From positions 1 to 5,342 of the forward strand of contig CALAVF010000039.1 of assembly GCA_937892315.1 (NCBI GenBank): a DNA stretch of 5,342 bases. The letters are read 5' to 3'. The position numbers and the translations under genes are program-made. Shown here piece after piece: positions 1 to 5,342 of the stretch (position 1 is its first letter; the number at the start of each line of letters is the position of its first letter). The stretch is from an uncultured Prevotellaceae bacterium. Its GTDB lineage: Bacteria; Bacteroidota; Bacteroidia; Bacteroidales; Bacteroidaceae. The notes under the pieces were generated by a model. It was not told the origin of the DNA and ran no database searches. It saw only the letters and a program-made list of their open reading frames with translations.

Positions 1-996
1 TCTTCCGTTCTCTGACTTGACGTATGCGTGGCTGAGGAAGTACCACTGACCGTCAAACTGGTAGGCGGAGTTGTGTCCCGCACCGAAGAACTCCTCGTTG
101 GGACCGATGAGGGTGTCGCCGCCACCTTTTTCCATTGGCTGCCCTTTGCTGTCAATGTATGGACCCGTGATTTTCTTGCTCCGTCCCACCACGGTGCGGT
201 AGGTGCTGCGTTCGCCTCGGCAGCAATAGTCGAAACTGACGAAGAGGTAGTAGTATTTGCCGTTCTTGATGATGAAAGGTGCTTCCACCGCATTCTCGCC
301 TGCCTCGATGGTGTCGTTGCCCTCGATGGTGAAATTGGCTACCTGGTCAATGTCGGCAATGCTGAGTTTTCTGCCCACACGCCGAGAGATGGTCTTGGGC
401 TTTGAGGCGAGGGTCTTGAAGTCAGGCTTGAGTTTCACCAACTGGATGCCGTCCCAGAAGGAACCGAAGGTGAGCCAAGGCGTACCTTTCTCATCTACAA
501 TCAGATTGGGGTCGATGCAGTTGTAGTTGTCCACATGCTGATGGGAGAGGATGACCGGACCCTGGTCAACCCACAGATAATCGGGCGACGTGGGGTCGAG
601 CGTCTTGTTGGTTGCCAGTCCGATGGCAGAACGGTTTTTGCCGAAGGTGGAGCATGAGTAATAGAGCAGCCACTTGCCGTCGTGGTAGGAAATGTCGGGA
701 GCCCAGGTGTGTCCGCGATAGCCACGGATGGAATCGACTGCCCATTGCGGAGGGGTGCTGAAGGCGGATTTCTCCTGCTGCCAGGTCTTCAGGTCGGCAG
801 ACGAAATGCTGCCCACTCCCATGCCGGTGGAGAAGATGTAGTAGCGGCCGTCCTCGCCACGAGCCATCACGGGGTCGTGGACATCGGGATTTTCGGCGTT
901 GAAAAAGAAACGGGGACGACGACGCTCTTGTGGTGCGTCTTGTGCCGATGCGGCGAGCGTGAGGGCTGCAAAGAGCAGCGTGAAGATTTTTTTCAT
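1..996 (-). CDS. GH43 endo-1,5-alpha-L-arabinanase, secreted (3' end outside window)
   Basis: This frame is open for 332 codons from an ATG at 996 to the left edge without a stop, so the C-terminus is missing. The product probably cuts the alpha-1,5-arabinan backbone of pectin side chains outside the cytoplasm. Residues 1-18 form a signal peptide (KK, hydrophobic core, ASA then Q19) with no lipobox cysteine, so it should be cleaved by signal peptidase I and exported to the periplasm or beyond. The five-bladed propeller family GH43 is recognised by the three acidic catalytic residues: base D41 in HDPVM, pKa-modulating D162 in CIDPN, and acid E239 in VEAPF. Arabinanase-type context includes HTWAPD (96-101), STFGKNRSAIGLA (116-128), GSFWDGI (178-184), FDYCCRG (255-261) and GAGHNSAY (305-312), whose H308 matches the conserved active-site histidine. 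Family members of about 320-350 residues suggest that little is missing, unless an extra C-terminal domain follows. Family assignment is firm; the endo-arabinanase specificity is inferred from motifs. Confidence 0.9.
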   Translation of the reverse strand, partial: MKKIFTLLFAALTLAASAQDAPQERRRPRFFFNAENPDVHDPVMARGEDGRYYIFSTGMGVGSISSADLKTWQQEKSAFSTPPQWAVDSIRGYRGHTWAPDISYHDGKWLLYYSCSTFGKNRSAIGLATNKTLDPTSPDYLWVDQGPVILSHQHVDNYNCIDPNLIVDEKGTPWLTFGSFWDGIQLVKLKPDFKTLASKPKTISRRVGRKLSIADIDQVANFTIEGNDTIEAGENAVEAPFIIKNGKYYYLFVSFDYCCRGERSTYRTVVGRSKKITGPYIDSKGQPMEKGGGDTLIGPNEEFFGAGHNSAYQFDGQWYFLSHAYVKSENGR

Positions 997-1081
997 TGTT
1001 CTATGGGTTAAATGATTGTCAGTTGGTCTGTTACGATGGGCGGCTTCCGCCATCCCCTTTGTCTCGACAGGGGATACGCTC
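997..1081 (-). other. prmA-arabinanase intergenic region with two overlapping hairpins
   Basis: This 85-base gap is the longest in the window. Read along the transcript, the first hairpin starts 6 bases after the prmA stop: ATCCCC (1075-1070) pairs with GGGGAT (1057-1052), with an inner TGT/ACA pairing, a CGAG loop and a two-base bulge. A second hairpin (1054-1035) pairs GATGGCGG with CCGCCCATC around an AAG loop, with one bulged base. The two share bases 1052-1054, so they cannot both be fully formed. No T tract follows either hairpin on the minus strand, so this is not a classic intrinsic terminator. It could be a weak terminator, an RNA processing or stability element, or chance. I see no convincing Bacteroidetes promoter (TTTG and TAnnTTTG) before the arabinanase start, so its transcription source is unclear. 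Confidence 0.4.
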
Positions 1082-1894
1082 TTAACACTCGCTGCTATCG
1101 CCCGTTGGCTTTTGCAGTTTCATCACCGTCCAGTTGTTCCTTTCGACTACTTTTTCTATCGAAAGTTTATTCTCGCAGGCGACTTTTTTCATGTCGGGCA
1201 CATCTTCGGTGAAGAAGCCCGAGATGAACAGGGTGCCGTCGGGGTGGAGGTGCTGCACGTAAGTGGGCATGTCTGCCGTCAGGATGTTCTTGTGGATGTT
1301 GGCGACGATGGTGTGGAAGGTTCCTTCGATGGCGGAGGCGTCGCCCAACACCACCGACACATTATTTATATTATTAAGGGCGAAATTCTCCTTGGCATTC
1401 TCCACGCTGAACTCGTCAATGTCGATGGCGACGACCTCTTGTGCCCCTCGCATCGCCATGGCAATGCCAAGCACACCCGTGCCGGTGCCCATGTCGAGCA
1501 CTCGCTGGCCGGTGAAGTCTTCAGCCAAAAGCAAGGAGGTGATTTGGTAGGTCGTCTCGTGCGAACCCGAACCGAATGCCATGCGAGGGTTGAGACGGAT
1601 GCCGAACTCACGCTCCAGAATGGGGTCGAAGTGGTGCTGTTCCCACTCTTCGTTCCAGTCCTTGTTCTCGAGGGTGTGGACGGTGTAAGAAAATTGGCTG
1701 TCGGGGAGGAAGATGTTGTCGAGGGTGTCGTTGAGGCTTTCCTCGCAAAAGTCCTGTTGGGGAATGTACGCCTTGATGCCCGTTTCGGTCTGTTCAAAAC
1801 TGTCGAAGCCGCTCTCGACTAGCATGGCGCAGAGGATGTCGCAGGCGGCTTCGGAATAGGGGGTGACGGTGATGTCGGTGTAGAGATATTGCAT
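1082..1894 (-). CDS. prmA: Ribosomal protein L11 methyltransferase PrmA
   Basis: This is a complete gene of 270 codons, slightly shorter than the 293-residue E. coli enzyme. PrmA uses S-adenosylmethionine to methylate ribosomal protein L11 in the cytoplasm. An N-terminal substrate-recognition region (about 1-75) precedes a Rossmann methyltransferase domain. The PrmA-specific linker appears as NPRMAFGSGSHETT (102-115), a variant of the usual AFGTGTH-TT. SAM-binding motif I is LDMGTGTGVLGIA (133-145), followed by the acidic VVAIDID (154-160) and then IVANIHKNIL (196-205), the VANI motif characteristic of PrmA. The ATG overlaps the GH25 stop codon by one base (TAATG), which fixes the start and suggests coupled translation. 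No strong Shine-Dalgarno sequence precedes it, only an A-rich stretch. Identification is secure; I see nothing damaged. Confidence 0.95.
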   Translation of the reverse strand: MQYLYTDITVTPYSEAACDILCAMLVESGFDSFEQTETGIKAYIPQQDFCEESLNDTLDNIFLPDSQFSYTVHTLENKDWNEEWEQHHFDPILEREFGIRLNPRMAFGSGSHETTYQITSLLLAEDFTGQRVLDMGTGTGVLGIAMAMRGAQEVVAIDIDEFSVENAKENFALNNINNVSVVLGDASAIEGTFHTIVANIHKNILTADMPTYVQHLHPDGTLFISGFFTEDVPDMKKVACENKLSIEKVVERNNWTVMKLQKPTGDSSEC

Positions 1895-2712
1895 TAGTTT
1901 TCTGCTTTGATGGTCATGTCCATCAGGTCTTGGTAGTCGCCGTGGAAAATGTTAACGTCCACATACCCTTTGATGCCATCCACCTTGCCAGCATCGGTGT
2001 GTTGCCAGAAAGCCCAGTCGCCTTTGTATTCGAGCGAATCGACATAGTAGTGGGCAATCCAGTAGGGGAATCGGTCAAAGTCGGGCGTGTTGAGGTAGGA
2101 GGTCTTGAACTTATAACCCGTGTAGAGGATGGGTGTCACGCCGTAGTGTTTCTCCACAACTTTCATCCAGTTGAGCACCTCCCGCTGCAGTTGCTGGGTG
2201 GTGTAGTTGCCCGTCTCTTCCACGTCCAGCACAGGCGGAAGGTCTTTCTCGTCGAGTTGCACCATCTTGCAATAATACTTGGCTTGTTCCTTGCCGGGAG
2301 TGAAAGGGCTGAAATAATGATATGCACCACGGATGATGTCGTTCTTTCGGGCGTTGTAGAAATTCTGGTTGAAGTTTTCGTCCCAAATGTTGGTGCCTTG
2401 GGTCGCCTTGACAAACACGAACGATACGGGCGCACCCTGAATCTGTGCGTTACGCAGTTTGTCCCAGTTGATGTCGCCCTGATAATGAGAGATGTCAATG
2501 CCGCGCACTCGTCCTTTGGGGTAAGTGACATTGCCATACAGGGCTTTCCACCGGAAAGAGTAGGGGCCAACGAATGTTTTGTAGAAGAAAGCGATGTAGA
2601 TGACGACAATAATGCTCAACGCAGTCCATAAAATATAAGAAGGCACACGACGGAGCGGATTCCGTCGCGTGCCTTTCTTTTTTCGTGTGGATTTACGTTT
2701 CTTGGTGGGCAT
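1894..2712 (-). CDS. Membrane-anchored GH25 lysozyme-like muramidase
   Basis: This is a complete gene of 272 codons. GH25 enzymes cut the N-acetylmuramic acid to N-acetylglucosamine bond of peptidoglycan. Residues 1-22 hold twelve Lys/Arg and no acidic residues, followed by one hydrophobic segment (about 27-45). This predicts a short positive cytoplasmic tail and an uncleaved anchor with the catalytic domain in the periplasm. The GH25 barrel runs from about 68 to the end: RGIDISHYQGDINW (70-83, catalytic-site D73), FVKATQGTN (100-108), RGAYHYFSP (128-136), PPVLDVEETGN (159-169, with the catalytic D163-x-E165 pair), ILYTGY (195-200), PYWIAHY (216-222), WQHTDAGKVDGIKGYVDVNIF (split here as WQHTDAG, 236-242, and GYVDVN, 249-254). 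All key acidic residues are present, so activity is expected. The gene sits between pfp and prmA with one-base TAATG overlaps on both sides. Its role, such as wall remodelling, is inferred. Confidence 0.92.
   Translation of the reverse strand: MPTKKRKSTRKKKGTRRNPLRRVPSYILWTALSIIVVIYIAFFYKTFVGPYSFRWKALYGNVTYPKGRVRGIDISHYQGDINWDKLRNAQIQGAPVSFVFVKATQGTNIWDENFNQNFYNARKNDIIRGAYHYFSPFTPGKEQAKYYCKMVQLDEKDLPPVLDVEETGNYTTQQLQREVLNWMKVVEKHYGVTPILYTGYKFKTSYLNTPDFDRFPYWIAHYYVDSLEYKGDWAFWQHTDAGKVDGIKGYVDVNIFHGDYQDLMDMTIKAEN
2640..2675. other. Strong inverted repeat inside the GH25 N-terminal coding region
   Basis: On the plus strand GGCACACGACGGA (2642-2654) and TCCGTCGCGTGCC (2661-2673) are inverted copies around a six-base loop, with A-T pairs extending to 2640 and 2675. 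One position mismatches on the plus strand (A-C) but becomes a G-U wobble in the minus-strand mRNA, giving a stem of about 15 pairs there. On the plus strand the stem is followed directly by TTTCTTTTTT, the layout of an intrinsic terminator for transcription antisense to the operon. In the sense mRNA the stem starts about 37 bases after the GH25 start and follows an A-rich stretch, so it would not terminate sense transcription. It encodes the Arg-rich end of the basic tail (CGA CGG on one arm, CGT CGT on the other), so coding bias could have produced it. Confidence 0.55.
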
Positions 2713-4352
2713 TATTTTGCCTGTTCAAGTTGAAGTGTCTTCGTGGTCTGGTCGCAAACCTCTGATGGACCCCAGTACTGGATAGGACCTGGGTAAACAT
2801 AATCGGTTTCCTTGGCCCACTTCTCACGATGAGCGGCAAAATACTTGAATGGAGCACCGTCCAGTTCAACCAGTGCCTTGCGGATAACGGGCTTCATCTT
2901 GCCGTTACGCTTCTCAAGGTTCATCATCATCGTGATTGGCACACCGCCGGCAATCCACTCTGCTGCAGGAGCAGTGGTGTTCTTGATGACAGACATGTAG
3001 CCAGTCTTGCCGTTGGCGATGAGGCGAGATGCGTTGTAGCCGAGTGAGTAGCAGTAGTCAGCATCGTAGTTGGATGGAGCGGCACAACGACCTTCGTAAC
3101 CGAAGAAGTGGTGCTGAGTGCCGAACTTGCCCACGTACTTGCCAGATTTCTTCCAGACAGCGAGTTTGTCTGCCACCATGCGAGAGAGGAGTTTCTCTGT
3201 CTCGATGAGCGATACCTGCACGTTGCCGTGTGGGTCGCGGTCGAGGGCGAGTTGCGCAGCCACGTCTGCAGGAAGTGACTTGAACACGTAGAGGTTCTCG
3301 CGAGAAATGTGAGACTTCACGAAATCAAGTTGCTCGTTGGCAGTTGTGATGGTCTTTGCCTCTGGGAGAGCCAGCACGTCGTTCAGTTCTGCGATGAGTT
3401 TCTTGATGGCAGGGATGAACTCGATGATACCCTCTGGAACGAGGACAGTACCGAAGTTGTTGCCTTCAGCAGCACGAGCAGCCACAGCCTCTGCGATGTA
3501 AGTCACCACGTCGTCGAGTGACATCGCCTTAGCCTCTACTTCCTCTGAAACGAGACAGATGTTTGGCTGGCACTGGAGTGCACACTCGAGAGCGATGTGA
3601 GAGGCTGAACGACCCATCAACTTGATGAAGTGCCAGTACTTACGGGCAGAGTTGCAGTCACGCTGGATGTTACCAATTAACTCCGAGTAAGTCTTGCAAG
3701 CCGTGTCGAAACCGAAAGAAGTCTCAATCTGCTCATTCTTCAAGTCGCCGTCGATAGTCTTAGGACAACCAATCACCTGAACGCCATACTTCTTGGCTGC
3801 ATAGTACTCAGCGAGCACACAAGCGTTCGTGTTGGAGTCGTCACCGCCGATAATCACGAGAGCCTTGATGCCGAGTTCGCGAAGAATCTGGATACCTTTC
3901 TCGAACTGGTCTTCCTCTTCCAACTTGGTACGGCCAGAACCGATGATGTCGAAACCGCCTGTGTTGCGATACTTGTCCATCAACTCAGGAGTAATCTCCA
4001 TGTAGTTGTGGTCAACGAGACCGCCAGGGCCGAGGATGAAACCGTAGAGTTTGTTGGCTGGGTTGAGTGACTTCACACCGTCGAAGAGACCAGAAATCAC
4101 GTTGTGACCACCAGGAGCCTGACCACCAGAAAGGATGATACCTACGTTGAATGGAGGAAGTTCCACAGGAGCACCTGGCTCGAAAGTGATGACAGGCATT
4201 CCGTAAGTGTTAGGGAAGAGTTCCTTGATCTCAGCCTGATTGCCTACCGACTGAGTAGCAGCACCTTCAACAGCCTTGACTGGACCCTGAAGTGCCTTGG
4301 GAAGTTTCGGCTGATAAGCAGCACGAGCCTTCTGAAGATTTGAAATTGCCAT
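2712..4352 (-). CDS. pfp: Pyrophosphate-dependent 6-phosphofructokinase (PPi:fructose-6-phosphate 1-phosphotransferase)
   Basis: This complete gene of 546 codons matches the long, plant-like PPi-PFK class (about 550 residues) and not the 320-residue ATP-PFK of E. coli. It catalyses the reversible transfer of phosphate from pyrophosphate to fructose 6-phosphate in the cytoplasm, so it can serve glycolysis or gluconeogenesis. Motifs in order: [18 protein letters not shown] (71-88, phosphate-donor loop), GPGGLVDH (108-115), GGDDSNTNA (169-177), PKTIDGDLK (197-205, proton-abstracting D201), MGRSASH (246-252), GYEGR (418-422, sugar-phosphate contact) and [10 protein letters not shown] (520-529). 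The second Asp of GGDD (D172) and K198 of PKTIDGD are the family's markers for pyrophosphate instead of ATP. The ATG at 4352 follows an A/T-rich leader ending ATATAACA, 33 bases after eda. The stop codon overlaps the GH25 start by one base. Confidence 0.95.
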   Translation of the reverse strand: MAISNLQKARAAYQPKLPKALQGPVKAVEGAATQSVGNQAEIKELFPNTYGMPVITFEPGAPVELPPFNVGIILSGGQAPGGHNVISGLFDGVKSLNPANKLYGFILGPGGLVDHNYMEITPELMDKYRNTGGFDIIGSGRTKLEEEDQFEKGIQILRELGIKALVIIGGDDSNTNACVLAEYYAAKKYGVQVIGCPKTIDGDLKNEQIETSFGFDTACKTYSELIGNIQRDCNSARKYWHFIKLMGRSASHIALECALQCQPNICLVSEEVEAKAMSLDDVVTYIAEAVAARAAEGNNFGTVLVPEGIIEFIPAIKKLIAELNDVLALPEAKTITTANEQLDFVKSHISRENLYVFKSLPADVAAQLALDRDPHGNVQVSLIETEKLLSRMVADKLAVWKKSGKYVGKFGTQHHFFGYEGRCAAPSNYDADYCYSLGYNASRLIANGKTGYMSVIKNTTAPAAEWIAGGVPITMMMNLEKRNGKMKPVIRKALVELDGAPFKYFAAHREKWAKETDYVYPGPIQYWGPSEVCDQTTKTLQLEQAK

Positions 4353-4385
4353 TGTTATATTTGTTTTTAATTAGTTGAAAAATAG
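4353..4385 (-). other. Short A/T-rich eda-pfp intergenic leader
   Basis: These 33 bases are strongly A/T-rich compared with the surrounding genes and end in an A-rich run before the pfp ATG, with no purine-rich Shine-Dalgarno sequence. Bacteroidetes commonly start translation from such leaders. There is no hairpin plus T tract, so read-through from eda into pfp is likely. I cannot define a promoter here. Confidence 0.5.
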
Positions 4386-5069
4386 TTATTTCTTGCTAAT
4401 TGCCTCACGTGCCGCTTTCACATAGCCAAGGGCTTCTTTGCACTTGTCGGTCACGTACTCCCAGTCGCCTTCCTTCACCTTGTCGCTGGGGAAAAGTTTG
4501 GAGCCCATGCCGACGCAGTAAACGCCTGCCTTGAACCATGCGGTAAGGTTCTCCTCTGTAGGAGCCACGCCGCCAGTCACCATGATTTTTGACCAAGGCA
4601 TTGGAGCCTTCAAGTTCTTCACCATGGCAGGACCATACACGTCGCCCGGGAAGAGTTTTGTGAGGTCGCAACCCAATTCCTGGGCAGCACCTACCTCGCT
4701 GACAGAACCGCAACCGGGGCAGTAGGGGATGAGGCGGCGGTTGCAGACAGGAGCAATCTCCGGGTTGAAAAGAGGGCCCACGATGAAGCAGGCACCCATT
4801 TGGATGTAGAGGGCTGCCGTTGGAGCATCCACCACCGAACCCACGCCAAGTGCCAATTCTGGGCACTCAACGGCTGCATACTTCACACACTCGGCAAACA
4901 CCTCGTGGGCGAAGTCGCCGCGGTTTGTAAACTCAAATGCACGGACACCGCCATCGTAGCAAGCCTTGATGACCTTCTTGGCTACTTCAGCATCCTTGTG
5001 GTAAAACACAGGCACCATGCCTGTCTCACCAATCTTAGCCATAACGGCCAATTTATCGAATTTTGCCAT
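4386..5069 (-). CDS. eda: KDPG aldolase / 4-hydroxy-2-oxoglutarate aldolase
   Basis: The product (227 residues from the chosen start) splits 2-keto-3-deoxy-6-phosphogluconate into pyruvate and glyceraldehyde 3-phosphate, the last step of hexuronate and Entner-Doudoroff catabolism in the cytoplasm. It is a class I aldolase barrel: MVPVFYHKD (18-26), AFEFTNRGD (44-52, catalytic E46 and phosphate/substrate-binding R50), [10 protein letters not shown] (95-104), [12 protein letters not shown] (114-125), LTKLFPGD (136-143, Schiff-base lysine K138) and MVTGGVAPT (163-171, phosphate loop). The ATG at 5069 is preferred: it lies one base after the kinase stop (TAATATG) and gives the MAKFDK... N-terminus expected for Bacteroidetes homologues. 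The reading frame continues upstream to a GTG at 5102, but that would add eleven residues overlapping the kinase by 32 bases. No strong Shine-Dalgarno sequence is visible. Identity and active-site residues are clear. Confidence 0.93.
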   Translation of the reverse strand: MAKFDKLAVMAKIGETGMVPVFYHKDAEVAKKVIKACYDGGVRAFEFTNRGDFAHEVFAECVKYAAVECPELALGVGSVVDAPTAALYIQMGACFIVGPLFNPEIAPVCNRRLIPYCPGCGSVSEVGAAQELGCDLTKLFPGDVYGPAMVKNLKAPMPWSKIMVTGGVAPTEENLTAWFKAGVYCVGMGSKLFPSDKVKEGDWEYVTDKCKEALGYVKAAREAISKK

Positions 5070-5070
5070 A

Positions 5071-5342
5071 TTATCGTTGTACACGGCCGTTAGCGTTGCC
5101 ACCAGCCAATGCTTCTACTTCTTCTACTGATACATGATTGAAATCGCCAGGAATAGTGTGCTTCAGAGCCGATGCTGCCACCGCAAACTCCAGCGCCTCG
5201 CCTTGTGTGGGCTTCGTGAGCAGACCGTGGATAAGGCCGCCAGAGAACGAGTCACCACCACCTACACGGTCGATGATAGGATTGATGTCGTAACGCTTGC
5301 TCTGGTAGAACTCCTTACCGTTGTAGATCATCGCCTTCCAGC
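5071..5342 (-). CDS. kdgK: PfkB-family sugar kinase, probably 2-dehydro-3-deoxygluconokinase (5' end outside window)
   Basis: Only the last 90 or so codons are present; the frame is open to the right edge (it continues through Lys-Ala before the internal ATG at 5331), so that Met is not the true start. KDG kinase phosphorylates 2-keto-3-deoxygluconate to KDPG with ATP in the cytoplasm. The PfkB C-terminal signature is clear as [16 protein letters not shown]; the Asp of GGGD is the catalytic base and the glycines form the anion hole. It is followed by [20 protein letters not shown], a helix and turn shared by KDG kinases, and a C-terminus ending GRVQR. The fragment alone would allow another PfkB sugar kinase, but its position one base ahead of eda, whose substrate is the KdgK product, makes KDG kinase by far the best call. 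Confidence 0.85.
   Translation of the reverse strand, partial: WKAMIYNGKEFYQSKRYDINPIIDRVGGGDSFSGGLIHGLLTKPTQGEALEFAVAASALKHTIPGDFNHVSVEEVEALAGGNANGRVQR

Noticed and set aside
28..1011. Several plus-strand frames and one alternative minus-strand frame at the left end
   Set aside because: They are shadows of the arabinanase gene, which stays open over all 332 codons and carries the GH43 catalytic residues. That gene is easy to miss because its stop lies outside the window.
1016..1822. Long plus-strand open frame of 268 codons opposite prmA
   Set aside because: It lies antisense to a gene with complete PrmA motifs, its product shows no recognisable domain, and its length is explained by the codon bias of the real gene.
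1930..2631. Plus-strand open frame of 233 codons opposite the GH25 gene
   Set aside because: The minus strand encodes all GH25 catalytic motifs; the plus-strand translation is a low-complexity Val/Asp/His-rich shadow.
1894..2712. Phage endolysin or interbacterial toxin interpretation of the GH25 gene
   Set aside because: It has an N-terminal membrane anchor, no wall-binding domain, no adjacent holin, immunity or secretion gene, and it is embedded in a housekeeping gene run.
4377..4384. Possible Bacteroidetes -7 box (TATTTTTC on the minus strand) before pfp
   Set aside because: It differs from TAnnTTTG at the last base and no TTTG lies at the expected -33 spacing; an A/T-rich leader makes chance matches likely.
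5071..5331. A complete small 86-residue protein starting at the ATG at 5331
   Set aside because: The frame stays open to the window edge and the sequence begins in the middle of a PfkB kinase fold, so this is the C-terminal part of a larger gene.

Overview
This window looks like an ordinary chromosomal stretch from the Bacteroidales, most likely Prevotellaceae or a near relative. The evidence is a secreted GH43 arabinanase whose signal peptide ends in ASA-Q, a long-form pyrophosphate-dependent phosphofructokinase, KDG kinase and KDPG aldolase sequences of Bacteroidetes type, and starts preceded by A-rich leaders instead of clear Shine-Dalgarno sequences. By eye the GC content is moderate, around 50%. 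The genus is an inference.

All six genes lie on the minus strand, so transcription runs from the right edge to the left. In transcript order they are: the C-terminal part of a PfkB-family sugar kinase, probably KdgK (5071-5342, 5' end outside the window); KDPG aldolase Eda (4386-5069); PPi-dependent 6-phosphofructokinase Pfp (2712-4352); a membrane-anchored GH25 lysozyme-like protein (1894-2712); ribosomal protein L11 methyltransferase PrmA (1082-1894); and, after an 85-base gap with two overlapping hairpins, a secreted GH43 endo-arabinanase (1-996, 3' end outside the window). There is no gene-free stretch longer than 85 bases. I see no tRNA, rRNA, CRISPR array, insertion sequence or attachment site.

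The first five genes are packed tightly enough to be one transcription unit. kdgK and eda are 1 base apart (TAATATG), eda and pfp are 33 bases apart, and both pfp/GH25 and GH25/prmA share one base in a TAATG stop-start. Functionally, KdgK and Eda form the lower limb of hexuronate (pectin sugar) breakdown and yield pyruvate plus glyceraldehyde 3-phosphate. Pfp reversibly links fructose 6-phosphate and fructose 1,6-bisphosphate, so it could carry that triose phosphate back to hexose phosphates. The arabinanase would attack the arabinan side chains of pectin outside the cell, which fits a plant-polysaccharide degrader. The GH25 protein and PrmA have no obvious link to this metabolism.

I found no convincing novel system. 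The points most worth a second look are a strong hairpin with a terminator-like T tract on the opposite strand, inside the polybasic N-terminus of the GH25 gene; the translationally coupled pfp-GH25-prmA arrangement; and the paired hairpins between prmA and the arabinanase gene.
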